Positions 1-5,342 of a stretch of DNA of 6,520 bases are shown here, piece by piece. The DNA lies in NCBI GenBank assembly GCA_963205285.1, contig CAUJJQ010000115.1, forward strand, positions 1-6,520, read 5' to 3'. The first letter of the stretch is position 1. Each line of letters begins with the position of its first letter. The notes under the pieces were generated by a model that had not been told where the DNA came from, made no database searches, and saw only the letters and a program-made list of their open reading frames with translations. The position numbers and the translations under genes were made by a program. This DNA comes from Pseudomonadota bacterium. Lineage in GTDB: Bacteria > Pseudomonadota > Alphaproteobacteria > Sphingomonadales > Sphingomonadaceae.

Positions 1-821
1 ACCTTGTCGGGCCGTTTGCGCGCGCGTTTGAAAATAATGTCCTGCATGACGACATTTTTGGTGCGGGTGATGGCATAGGCCATTTTGTCGGGCAGGATGC
101 GGCGCAGGAAATTGGCAATGCCATCCTTTGCCGGGCGCGTCGCATACCATGTGGGCGTGCGTTGCAGCATGGTGACATGGGCAGCCCCGCCTGCGACCAA
201 GGACGGGACGATGGTAACCGCGGTTGCACCCGAACCGATGACGACGACCCGCTTACCACTATAATCGAGGGTCTTGGGCCAGAATTGCGGATGGATTATC
301 TGCCCGGTAAAATCCGCCTTGCCGGCAATGGGCGCCTCATAGGGGCTGTCATAATCATAATAGCCCGAACCAAGGTAGAGCCAGCGCGCGCGAAGGGTGG
401 ATGATTGGCCATCAGCCCCTGCCATCGACAAATGCCAGCAGCCATCGGCTGCATGCCAATCCGCAGCAAGCACCTTGGCGCCAAAGCGGATATTCCGCCG
501 TATTCCGCGCTCATCGACGATACGGTTCAGATAATCGAGGATGGATGGTCCGTCGGCGATCGATTTTTCATGCCGCCATGGTTCAAAAACAAACCCCAGC
601 GTGTGCATATCGCTGTCCGAACGGATACCGGGATATTGGAACAAATCCCATGTTCCGCCCAGATTTTCGCGCCGTTCGATGATCGCATATTTTTTGCCCG
701 GACATTTGGCGATGAGGTGCGCGGCCATGCCGATCCCCGAAATCCCCGCGCCGATGATGGCGATGTCCAAAATATCCGGCAAAATATCTGGTGCAGTTTC
801 AGTCGCAACGACGCTGTTCAT
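1..821 (-). CDS. FAD-dependent monooxygenase, EthA/Baeyer-Villiger type (3' end missing)
   Basis: This gene begins at the ATG at 821-819 and leaves the window at position 1, so only 273 codons of a family that is usually about 490 residues are present. The visible part holds an N-terminal FAD-binding Rossmann motif GAGISG (residues 24-29), the GGTWD block (55-59), the segment YPGIRSDSDM (63-72), the Baeyer-Villiger fingerprint FxGxxxHxxxW read as FTGQIIHPQFW (171-181), and a second dinucleotide-binding motif GSGATA (196-201) for NADPH. These blocks closely follow my recollection of Mycobacterium EthA. Such enzymes use NADPH, FAD and oxygen to insert oxygen into ketones or oxidise sulfur or nitrogen compounds in the cytoplasm; the substrate here cannot be read from the sequence. 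A GGAGGGGG ribosome-binding site lies 5 nt before the start, which supports the start choice. It lies downstream of oxyR in the same direction, 124 bp away, so read-through is possible but not shown. Confidence 0.93.
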   Translation of the reverse strand, partial: MNSVVATETAPDILPDILDIAIIGAGISGIGMAAHLIAKCPGKKYAIIERRENLGGTWDLFQYPGIRSDSDMHTLGFVFEPWRHEKSIADGPSILDYLNRIVDERGIRRNIRFGAKVLAADWHAADGCWHLSMAGADGQSSTLRARWLYLGSGYYDYDSPYEAPIAGKADFTGQIIHPQFWPKTLDYSGKRVVVIGSGATAVTIVPSLVAGGAAHVTMLQRTPTWYATRPAKDGIANFLRRILPDKMAYAITRTKNVVMQDIIFKRARKRPDK

Positions 822-826
822 CCAAG

Positions 827-834
827 CCCCCTCC
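827..834 (-). promoter_or_regulatory. Ribosome-binding site of the monooxygenase gene
   Basis: On the minus strand the sequence reads GGAGGGGG, 5 nt before the ATG at 821-819. It is a strong purine-rich Shine-Dalgarno match and fixes the start of the monooxygenase gene. Confidence 0.7.
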
Positions 835-921
835 GGCCAATCCTCACCCCTATTTTTGACCCATTTCAACGGGCAAGGGAGAGATATTGGCACGGATGAT
901 GCCGCGCCGGGTTGTCAATTG

Positions 922-941
922 CAACCTTTTGCCAAAGGTTG
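922..941 (-). terminator. Perfect hairpin just after oxyR, possible terminator or attenuator
   Basis: CAACCTTT (922-929) and AAAGGTTG (934-941) form a perfect 8-bp stem with a 4-nt loop. On the minus strand the stem begins 4 nt after the oxyR stop codon (948-946). There is no run of T after the stem, so it is not a canonical intrinsic terminator; it may protect or end the oxyR transcript with help from Rho, or may simply be a processing site. Confidence 0.4.
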
Positions 942-945
942 AAAC

Positions 946-1866
946 CTATGCTTGGGTTGCAAGCGCATGATGATGTTTGCGCAAAATATCGGCCAGCAGC
1001 TCAAATTCGCTGCTGCGCGGGCTGTTGCGCCGCCAGATTAGTGCAATCTGCCGCCCATCGCTTTGCGTCGCGATGCTGTGCGCGTGGATGCGTGTGCCAT
1101 TGAGCAGCCCGGCATCCAGTGCCATTTGCGGTACCATGGTAACACCGATGCCATTGTCCACCATCTGCACCAATGTGTGGAGCGATGTGCCGAGCATCTG
1201 CGCTGCGCCGCGCAAATCGGGGCGGTTGCAGACGGCGAGCGCATGGTCTTTCAGGCAATGCCCATCCTCCAGCAACAAAAGCTGGCTGGCATCAATCGCT
1301 TCGGGGGCGACAATTTCGGGCAGATTGCCGTCCAGCGCTTGGGGCACGGCGAGCAATATGGGGTCGTCGAACAAAATCGCGCTTTCAACATCGCCACAGG
1401 CAAAAGGCAGCGCCAATAAAACGCAATCGACCTGCCCTTGGTGCAGGCTGTCGCACGCTGCCTGACTGGTTTCTTCGCGCAGATAGAGCTTGAGGTCGGG
1501 CCGCTCACGGCGCAGGCGCGGCAAAAGCGTGGGCAGCAAAAAGGGCGCGATGGTGGGAATAACGCTCATCCGCAGCGCACCGACCAAGGGAGTCCCAGCG
1601 GCGGCGGCGAGTTCGGTCAGCGCCTCCGCCTCCCGCAAGATGCGGTGCGCGCGTTCGACAATCGCTTCGCCCAGCGGGGTAAAGCGCACGACGCGGCGGG
1701 TGCGTTCGACCAGCATGATGCCGAGCAGGCTTTCCAATTCGCGGATACCCGCCGACAACGTCGATTGGGTGACAAAGCTTGCCTCCGCCGCGCGGCCAAA
1801 ATGGCCGTGGGCGTGCAGCGCCACCAGATATTGCAATTGTTTGAAGGTCGGCAGATAGGCCTGCAT
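946..1866 (-). CDS. oxyR: OxyR, hydrogen-peroxide-sensing LysR-family regulator
   Basis: This 306-residue protein has the normal length and layout of OxyR. Residues 5-65 form the LysR winged helix-turn-helix (for example GHFGRAAEASFVTQSTLSAG at 21-40, followed by the recognition and wing region with ERTRRVV at 54-60), and a periplasmic-binding-protein-like sensor domain runs from about residue 92 to the end. The decisive mark is the segment LLLLEDGHCLKDHALAVC (196-213), in which Cys204 and Cys213 are nine residues apart, just like Cys199 and Cys208 of Escherichia coli OxyR; these form the peroxide-induced disulfide. The region GTSLHTLVQMVDNGIGVTMVP is also typical. In known bacteria the oxidised form activates catalase, peroxiredoxin and related genes. 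An AAAGAG ribosome-binding site (1879-1874) is 7 nt before the ATG and overlaps a large inverted repeat, a likely place for autoregulation. The gene is divergent from cysE. Confidence 0.94.
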   Translation of the reverse strand: MQAYLPTFKQLQYLVALHAHGHFGRAAEASFVTQSTLSAGIRELESLLGIMLVERTRRVVRFTPLGEAIVERAHRILREAEALTELAAAAGTPLVGALRMSVIPTIAPFLLPTLLPRLRRERPDLKLYLREETSQAACDSLHQGQVDCVLLALPFACGDVESAILFDDPILLAVPQALDGNLPEIVAPEAIDASQLLLLEDGHCLKDHALAVCNRPDLRGAAQMLGTSLHTLVQMVDNGIGVTMVPQMALDAGLLNGTRIHAHSIATQSDGRQIALIWRRNSPRSSEFELLADILRKHHHALATQA

Positions 1867-1876
1867 AAAATGGCTC

Positions 1877-1906
1877 TTTCAATCAATATCCCCTTATTGA
1901 TTGAAA
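1877..1906. promoter_or_regulatory. Perfect 12-bp inverted repeat upstream of oxyR, probable operator
   Basis: TTTCAATCAATA (1877-1888) and TATTGATTGAAA (1895-1906) are exact reverse complements around a 6-nt centre, tcccct. The repeat starts 10 bp upstream of the oxyR start codon and lies in the divergent gap with cysE. It is AT-rich in an otherwise GC-rich region. LysR-family regulators commonly bind such dyads near their own promoter, so OxyR autoregulation is the simplest reading. The symmetry has an even centre and does not match the E. coli OxyR ATAG-N7-CTAT half-site or a symmetric T-N11-A box, so the binding protein is inferred, not shown. Confidence 0.6.
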
Positions 1907-1921
1907 AATGCTTTCAGTCCA
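1893..1921 (-). promoter_or_regulatory. Candidate oxyR promoter
   Basis: On the minus strand, TGGACT (1921-1916) and AATAAG (1898-1893) are separated by 17 bp; each matches four of six positions of the sigma-70 -35 and -10 consensus. The -10 element lies inside the inverted repeat at 1877-1906, which would let a bound regulator block or steer polymerase. The match is weak and other placements are possible. Confidence 0.22.
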
Positions 1922-1951
1922 TGCTTGTTATGGCGCATAGCCACCCCAATA

Positions 1952-1964
1952 CTGCATAATGCAG
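1952..1964. promoter_or_regulatory. 13-bp palindrome CTGCATAATGCAG upstream of cysE
   Basis: CTGCAT and ATGCAG are exact reverse complements around a single A. The element lies about 62 bp before the cysE GTG and contains CATAAT (1955-1960), which matches five of six positions of a -10 hexamer, though no good -35 is found at the usual distance. It could be an operator or a chance palindrome. Confidence 0.3.
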
Positions 1965-2013
1965 GGGGCGCGGTTCGCGGGGGCATGATCTGCCCGCCGA
2001 ACCATCGACAAAA

Positions 2014-2018
2014 GGGGG
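2014..2018 (+). promoter_or_regulatory. Ribosome-binding site deciding the GTG start of cysE
   Basis: A purine stretch AAAGGGGG ends at 2018, 7 nt before the GTG at 2026. There is no nearby upstream in-frame ATG that would give a better start, and the conserved N-terminal helix follows directly, so the GTG is accepted. Confidence 0.6.
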
Positions 2019-2025
2019 CAAACCC

Positions 2026-2763
2026 GTGATCGATAATTTTCTCTCCTACCTCTCCTCCATCAAAGCGCGCGACCCCGCGCCGCGTTCGCTGTGGGAAATC
2101 ATGCTTTATCCCGGTGTCTGGGCGCTGGGGCTGCACCGTATCGCGCACTGGTTATATGAAGCGGATTTGTTTTTCCTCGCCCGCGCGGTCAACCATTTTG
2201 CGCGTAGCTTCACCCTTATCGACATTCACCCCGGCGCGAAAATCGGGCGAAATCTGTTCATCGACCATGGCTTTGTTGTCATCGGCGAAACATCGGTGAT
2301 CGGCAATAATGTCACCATTTATCAGGGCGCGACGCTGGGCGGCACCAACCCCACCAATGGCGAGGGGGGTAAAAGGCACCCGACGATTGGTGATGGTGTC
2401 ATCATCTCGCTCGGCGCGGCGATTTTGGGGCCGGTGCTGGTCGGTGAAGGCGCGCGCATCGGGGCCAATGCGGTGGTGAATAAGGATGTGCCAGCAGGTG
2501 CAACGATGGTCGGCATCCCCGCCAAACCGACATTGGTGGAAGTAAAGCCGGAGACGCAGGACTTCATCCCCTATGGCACGCCTTGCTGTGACCAATTTGA
2601 CCCCAACAGCCAGAAACTCGAACTGTTGCAATGCCAGCTTGTTGATATGCAAAAACGCATCGCCGCGCTGATGGTGGACCGCGACAATGTGCGCGGCGCA
2701 TTGGACAGCGATGATGACGCACCGCCGCCGCTGCGCCGTGTCCGTGCGCGCAAGGTGACTTAG
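2026..2763 (+). CDS. cysE: Serine O-acetyltransferase, EpsC/CysE type
   Basis: The product (245 residues, GTG start) transfers acetyl from acetyl-CoA to L-serine, giving O-acetylserine, the committed step of cysteine synthesis in the cytoplasm. It has a short N-terminal helical part (1-62) followed by a left-handed beta-helix of hexapeptide repeats (about 63-165). Likely catalytic residues are Asp66 in DIHPG, His81 in IDHGFVVIGET and His118 in GGKRHP; the Asp-to-first-His distance of 15 equals that of E. coli CysE (Asp143, His158). YQGATLGGT (99-107) is the acetyl-CoA-side loop. It lacks the long N-terminal domain of the 273-residue enterobacterial enzyme, as expected of the short EpsC type. 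The C-terminal tail (about 180-245) holds a CC pair at 187-188, a helix that looks coiled-coil-like (195-224) and an acidic then basic end, finishing in Thr instead of the Ile that docks into cysteine synthase in classical enzymes. It is divergent from oxyR and followed 15 bp later by a DUF2794 gene. Confidence 0.95.
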   Translation: MIDNFLSYLSSIKARDPAPRSLWEIMLYPGVWALGLHRIAHWLYEADLFFLARAVNHFARSFTLIDIHPGAKIGRNLFIDHGFVVIGETSVIGNNVTIYQGATLGGTNPTNGEGGKRHPTIGDGVIISLGAAILGPVLVGEGARIGANAVVNKDVPAGATMVGIPAKPTLVEVKPETQDFIPYGTPCCDQFDPNSQKLELLQCQLVDMQKRIAALMVDRDNVRGALDSDDDAPPPLRRVRARKVT

Positions 2764-2778
2764 GGGCCGCGCACACGA

Positions 2779-3114
2779 ATGGGCATCGTCACCCCCTTTC
2801 CCACATCCGCCCATCAGCATCAGGTGGGGTTTGACCGGCGGGAATTGGGCGCAATACTCGACCTATATGGCCGGATGGTCGCGGCAGGGCATTGGCGCGA
2901 TTATGCGATGGATTTTACCCGCGATGCGGCGATTTTTTCGGCCTTTCGCCGCACTGCCGAACGCCCTGAAATCCGCATCATGAAATGTCCTGACCTAAGG
3001 CTGCGTCAGGGCATGTGGGCCTTGGTGGGGGAGGGCGGGCAGACGCTGAAACGTGGGCAGTTGCTCGCCAATATCTTGGCGCCGGTTGAACGGCGACTCA
3101 TCAAAGCGGTATGA
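2779..3114 (+). CDS. DUF2794 family protein of unknown function
   Basis: This 111-residue protein matches the DUF2794 family found in alphaproteobacteria: the block FDRRELGAILDLYGRMVAAG (residues 18-37), then HWRDYAMDF (38-46), FSAFRRTAERPEIRI (53-67) and a C-terminal KRGQLLANIL segment follow the family pattern I remember. No signal peptide, membrane helix or catalytic motif is visible, so it is a small soluble protein, probably cytoplasmic, with no known function. It starts 15 bp after the cysE stop and is very likely in the same transcript. Its ribosome-binding site is weak: AGGGG overlapping the cysE stop, about 12 nt before the ATG, which suggests translation partly coupled to cysE. Identification rests on recalled family sequence, not a search. 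Confidence 0.85.
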   Translation: MGIVTPFPTSAHQHQVGFDRRELGAILDLYGRMVAAGHWRDYAMDFTRDAAIFSAFRRTAERPEIRIMKCPDLRLRQGMWALVGEGGQTLKRGQLLANILAPVERRLIKAV

Positions 3115-3120
3115 AATGGG

Positions 3121-3139
3121 GCGGAGCATCTAACTCCGC
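3121..3139 (+). terminator. Small hairpin after the DUF2794 gene
   Basis: GCGGAG (3121-3126) and CTCCGC (3134-3139) form a perfect 6-bp GC-rich stem with a 7-nt loop, 6 nt after the DUF2794 stop. No T-tract follows. It could help end or stabilise the cysE-DUF2794 transcript. Confidence 0.35.
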
Positions 3140-3148
3140 GCGGCTTCT

Positions 3149-3172
3149 CATCCGAAACGGTCGTTTCGGATG
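3149..3172. repeat. 11-bp perfect inverted repeat
   Basis: CATCCGAAACG (3149-3159) and CGTTTCGGATG (3162-3172) are exact reverse complements separated by only 2 nt. As RNA, the loop would open by one or two pairs. It sits between the small hairpin and the large GC-rich one. Confidence 0.6.
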
Positions 3173-3183
3173 GCACGGCACCA

Positions 3184-3248
3184 GCCCGCTCCCCCACCCG
3201 GCCTCCCATAAGATACGATTCCGTGGGAGGTCGGGCGGGGGAGCGGGC
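3184..3248. repeat. Large GC-rich inverted repeat, about 25-bp arms
   Basis: Arms at 3184-3208 and 3224-3248 are reverse complements except at two positions, with a 15-nt loop (3209-3223). In RNA from either strand one of the two differences is a G-U wobble and the other an A-C mismatch, so the stem would remain very stable. The stem begins GCCCGCTCCCCC and ends GGGGGAGCGGGC. The wording resembles dispersed GC-rich hairpins in sphingomonad genomes, from memory only. It may be the bidirectional terminator of the two convergent transcripts. Confidence 0.65.
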
Positions 3249-3259
3249 CGGAGCAGCAC

Positions 3260-3285
3260 CGAAATTCGCACGTCAGCGAATTTCG
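3260..3285. repeat. 10-bp perfect inverted repeat beside the membrane-protein stop
   Basis: CGAAATTCGC (3260-3269) and GCGAATTTCG (3276-3285) are exact reverse complements with a 6-nt loop, ACGTCA. On the minus strand it follows the stop codon of the gene at 3294-4358 by 8 nt, but the T-run lies before the stem, not after it, so it is not a standard terminator. Confidence 0.55.
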
Positions 3286-3293
3286 AAAAAGGT

Positions 3294-4358
3294 TCAGGCG
3301 CTGTGGGCGATCAGATGTGCGTCCGGCACCATCGTGCGCAGCCGCTCTGGCGTGAAGGATAGCACCATGCGCCGTGCCGGTTGCCAGAATGCAGATAGCA
3401 GCAGCAGCGCCGAACCAATCACCAATGCCGTCAGCGCAAATTGCAGCTCAACCGCGCCGAACGTGCGGAACAGCTCGGTCATCGCATAAAGGACATAGGC
3501 AAGCGCCGACACTAACATCGCCCGCCGGTCAATCGCCAGCGCGATAAAGGCAAAGCCGGTGTAGAGCGCCAGAACGCCTATCGCGGCGGCAATCCCAATC
3601 GTCGCATCGCCATTGATGCCGAGCAGGGTGAACAGCGGATGCGCAATCATCGGTGCGGCAATTAAATGCAGCCAGAATGCGACATCGCTGCGCCGCGTTT
3701 CGCGGGTCGTATCGCTGCGGTCCCAATGCATGGCGACCGCAAAGATGCCAAGCCCGCCGACCAGAACCAGCGACAACATCGCCTTGGGAGGCAGATTTTC
3801 GGGGCCGACTGCGGCTGCAATCAGCGCGATTGCGGTGGCGACCAGCGCAGCGGCACCTGCCGCCAGCGTTATTGGCACCATGAAACGCCGCCAATGGGCA
3901 TAGGCGGCAGCGGCGGTGGTGATGGCAATACCGGCCGCAATGACAGCCTCTATCCGGTGATTGGGATTGGTACCGAACCAGGTTTCGCCATATTGGACCA
4001 TGACGCCGATCAGGCTGGCCGCGACCCCGCCGACAAAGGCGAGCAACAGGCCGATGGACGGCAGCGCCATGCGCCGCACACGGGTGAAATATTCGGCCAG
4101 TCCCCATGCGGCAACCGCGACCAGCGCACCTGCCAGCGGCAGCCAGATGCTGTGGCCGATCCACGCCAGCGAGCCGAGCAGAATGGCGGCGGCGATGGTG
4201 ACAAAAATATCATTAAAACCGGTGAGCAGGCGGACATGTTCCTCATCCGCGCCGTGGGTGGATTGTTGCCGCGCCACATGGCGGCGCAGCGCGTCCGCGG
4301 CATCGGCGCTTAACACACCGGCAGCGACCGCATTGGTCAGATCTTGTTCGCTATACAT
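3294..4358 (-). CDS. Polytopic membrane protein of unknown function (possibly DUF2157-like)
   Basis: I do not recognise this 354-residue protein with certainty. Residues 1-46 are soluble and helical, with a regulator-like pattern SEQDLTNAVAAGVLSADAAD that recalls the N-terminus of DUF2157 membrane proteins. About ten hydrophobic segments follow, at roughly 48-66, 70-88, 97-120, 135-155, 159-184, 193-211, 226-247, 250-276, 279-297 and 304-324, many of them Ala/Gly/Ile-rich. A soluble loop MHWDRSDTTRETRRSD (210-225) is strongly charged. No catalytic or transport motif is visible and no signal peptide is present; location in the inner membrane is inferred from hydrophobicity. The start is supported by an AGGGG stretch shortly upstream. 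The gene lies 87 bp downstream of the dehydrogenase in the same direction, with a -10-like TATAAT in between, so it may have its own promoter. Confidence 0.75.
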   Translation of the reverse strand: MYSEQDLTNAVAAGVLSADAADALRRHVARQQSTHGADEEHVRLLTGFNDIFVTIAAAILLGSLAWIGHSIWLPLAGALVAVAAWGLAEYFTRVRRMALPSIGLLLAFVGGVAASLIGVMVQYGETWFGTNPNHRIEAVIAAGIAITTAAAAYAHWRRFMVPITLAAGAAALVATAIALIAAAVGPENLPPKAMLSLVLVGGLGIFAVAMHWDRSDTTRETRRSDVAFWLHLIAAPMIAHPLFTLLGINGDATIGIAAAIGVLALYTGFAFIALAIDRRAMLVSALAYVLYAMTELFRTFGAVELQFALTALVIGSALLLLSAFWQPARRMVLSFTPERLRTMVPDAHLIAHSA

Positions 4359-4409
4359 GGTCTACCCCTATTTTCCCCCGTGCCATGGGGTGGGGCGTAG
4401 CACAGGTGT

Positions 4410-4415
4410 ATTATA
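4410..4415 (-). promoter_or_regulatory. Candidate -10 element for the membrane-protein gene
   Basis: On the minus strand, TATAAT (4415-4410) is an exact -10 consensus in the 87-bp gap before the gene starting at 4358, giving a leader of roughly 45 nt. No good -35 hexamer is found 16-18 bp upstream (the nearest, TTGCAA, is 22 bp away), so this is tentative. Confidence 0.3.
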
Positions 4416-4445
4416 TATGCAATACGCTAAATCGGCCTTGCAACG

Positions 4446-5342
4446 TCAGCCTTGCAGCAACCGCATGACGAGGCCTGATTGCTCGGCCCCTGTTTGCGGC
4501 ACGCTTTCGCCCGCACGGTCGGTTATTTCGGCATAAAGCGCCGCGACCCCTTCGGGTGTGCGTTCGTCATCGGGCAGTTTGACCCCATGGGTCATGGTGA
4601 CATTGGCCCCATGGACAATGCCGCCGCCCGCGCCCAGCGTGACGTTGGTCGGCGCATCGTCGCTCACCAAAAACAGGCCGGCGGGCGCAACTAATTCGGG
4701 GGAAAACAGGGCAAAGGCGGCTTCGGGGAAAATATCCTCCGTCATGCGGGTGGCGGCAATCGGCGCGATATTATTGACGCGGATATTATTCTTTGCCCCC
4801 TCTATCGCCAGCGTTTTGGTTAGGCCGACCAGCCCCAATTTGGCCGCGCCATAATTGGCTTGTCCGAAATTGCCATAAAGGCCGGTTGAACTGCTGGTCA
4901 TCAATATGCGGCCATAATTTTGTTCGCGCATCACATCCCACACCGCCTTGGTGGCAAAGGCAGAGCCGATCAGATGCACTTTGACCACCAGTTCAAAATC
5001 TGACGGATCCATTTTGGTAAAGCTTTTGTCGCGCAAAATCCCCGCATTGTTGATGAGGATGTCGACCCGGCCCCATTTGGCCATGGCGTCGGCGACCATC
5101 TGCGCCATCGCATCATATTCGGTGACGCTGCCGCCATTGGCGATGGCTTCGCCGCCCAATGCCTCTATTTCCGCGACAACCTGTGCCGCAGCATCCGAAT
5201 GGCCGGTGCCATCGCGCGATCCACCCAGATCATTGACCACGACCTTTGCGCCGCGCCGCGCGAGTTCGAGCGCATAGGCACGGCCAATGCCGCCACCTGC
5301 ACCGGTGACGATGGCAACACGATTGTCAAAGCGGATGGTCAT
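4446..5342 (-). CDS. Short-chain dehydrogenase, HSD17B4/MFE-2-like (3R)-hydroxyacyl-CoA dehydrogenase type
   Basis: This 298-residue protein is a classical-fold short-chain dehydrogenase. It shows the cofactor motif TGAGGGIG (13-20), Asp38 in NDLGG at the end of the second strand (which favours NAD over NADP), NNAG (98-101), and the catalytic Ser151, Tyr164 and Lys168 in SSSTGLYGNFGQANYGAAK. The YGNFGQANY signature, the numbering of the catalytic residues and a C-terminal extension with TPEGVAALYAEITD (262-275) match the first domain of eukaryotic peroxisomal multifunctional enzyme 2 (HSD17B4), which oxidises (3R)-hydroxyacyl-CoA. Bacterial single-domain relatives are usually thought to act on acyl-CoA or steroid-type hydroxy substrates; the substrate here is inferred. 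No hydratase or SCP2 domain is fused or adjacent. An AAAGGGA ribosome-binding site lies about 9 nt upstream of the ATG. It is divergent from the porin gene and upstream of the membrane-protein gene. Confidence 0.92.
   Translation of the reverse strand: MTIRFDNRVAIVTGAGGGIGRAYALELARRGAKVVVNDLGGSRDGTGHSDAAAQVVAEIEALGGEAIANGGSVTEYDAMAQMVADAMAKWGRVDILINNAGILRDKSFTKMDPSDFELVVKVHLIGSAFATKAVWDVMREQNYGRILMTSSSTGLYGNFGQANYGAAKLGLVGLTKTLAIEGAKNNIRVNNIAPIAATRMTEDIFPEAAFALFSPELVAPAGLFLVSDDAPTNVTLGAGGGIVHGANVTMTHGVKLPDDERTPEGVAALYAEITDRAGESVPQTGAEQSGLVMRLLQG

Larger units (their letters stand above)
3115..3293. other. Convergent intergenic region packed with four inverted repeats
   Basis: The gap between the DUF2794 gene (plus) and the membrane-protein gene (minus) contains four non-overlapping dyads that together cover most of it: 3121-3139, 3149-3172, 3184-3248 and 3260-3285. 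None is followed by a T-run on either strand, so they are not textbook terminators. The density looks like a composite repetitive extragenic element (REP/BIME-like) that may serve both converging transcripts as a terminator or RNA stabiliser. No coding potential is apparent. Confidence 0.6.

Noticed and set aside
405..899. A 164-codon plus-strand frame opposite the monooxygenase
   Set aside because: The minus-strand frame has all the flavoprotein motifs; this one has none and runs across the monooxygenase ribosome-binding site.
913..918. Consensus TTGACA on the minus strand as a -35 element for the monooxygenase gene
   Set aside because: At 16-18 bp downstream there is only GC-rich sequence (around CCGTGC), with no -10-like hexamer, so a promoter cannot be supported.
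1438..1959. A 173-codon plus-strand frame opposite oxyR, extending into the oxyR-cysE gap
   Set aside because: It shows no family signature, has Gln/Arg/Gly-rich shadow composition, and overlaps the intact OxyR coding frame.
3666..4313. A 215-codon open frame on the plus strand within the membrane-protein gene
   Set aside because: It is rich in Asp, Gln, Arg and Gly with no recognisable motif, and lies wholly antisense to a frame with a clear ten-helix pattern. It is a shadow.
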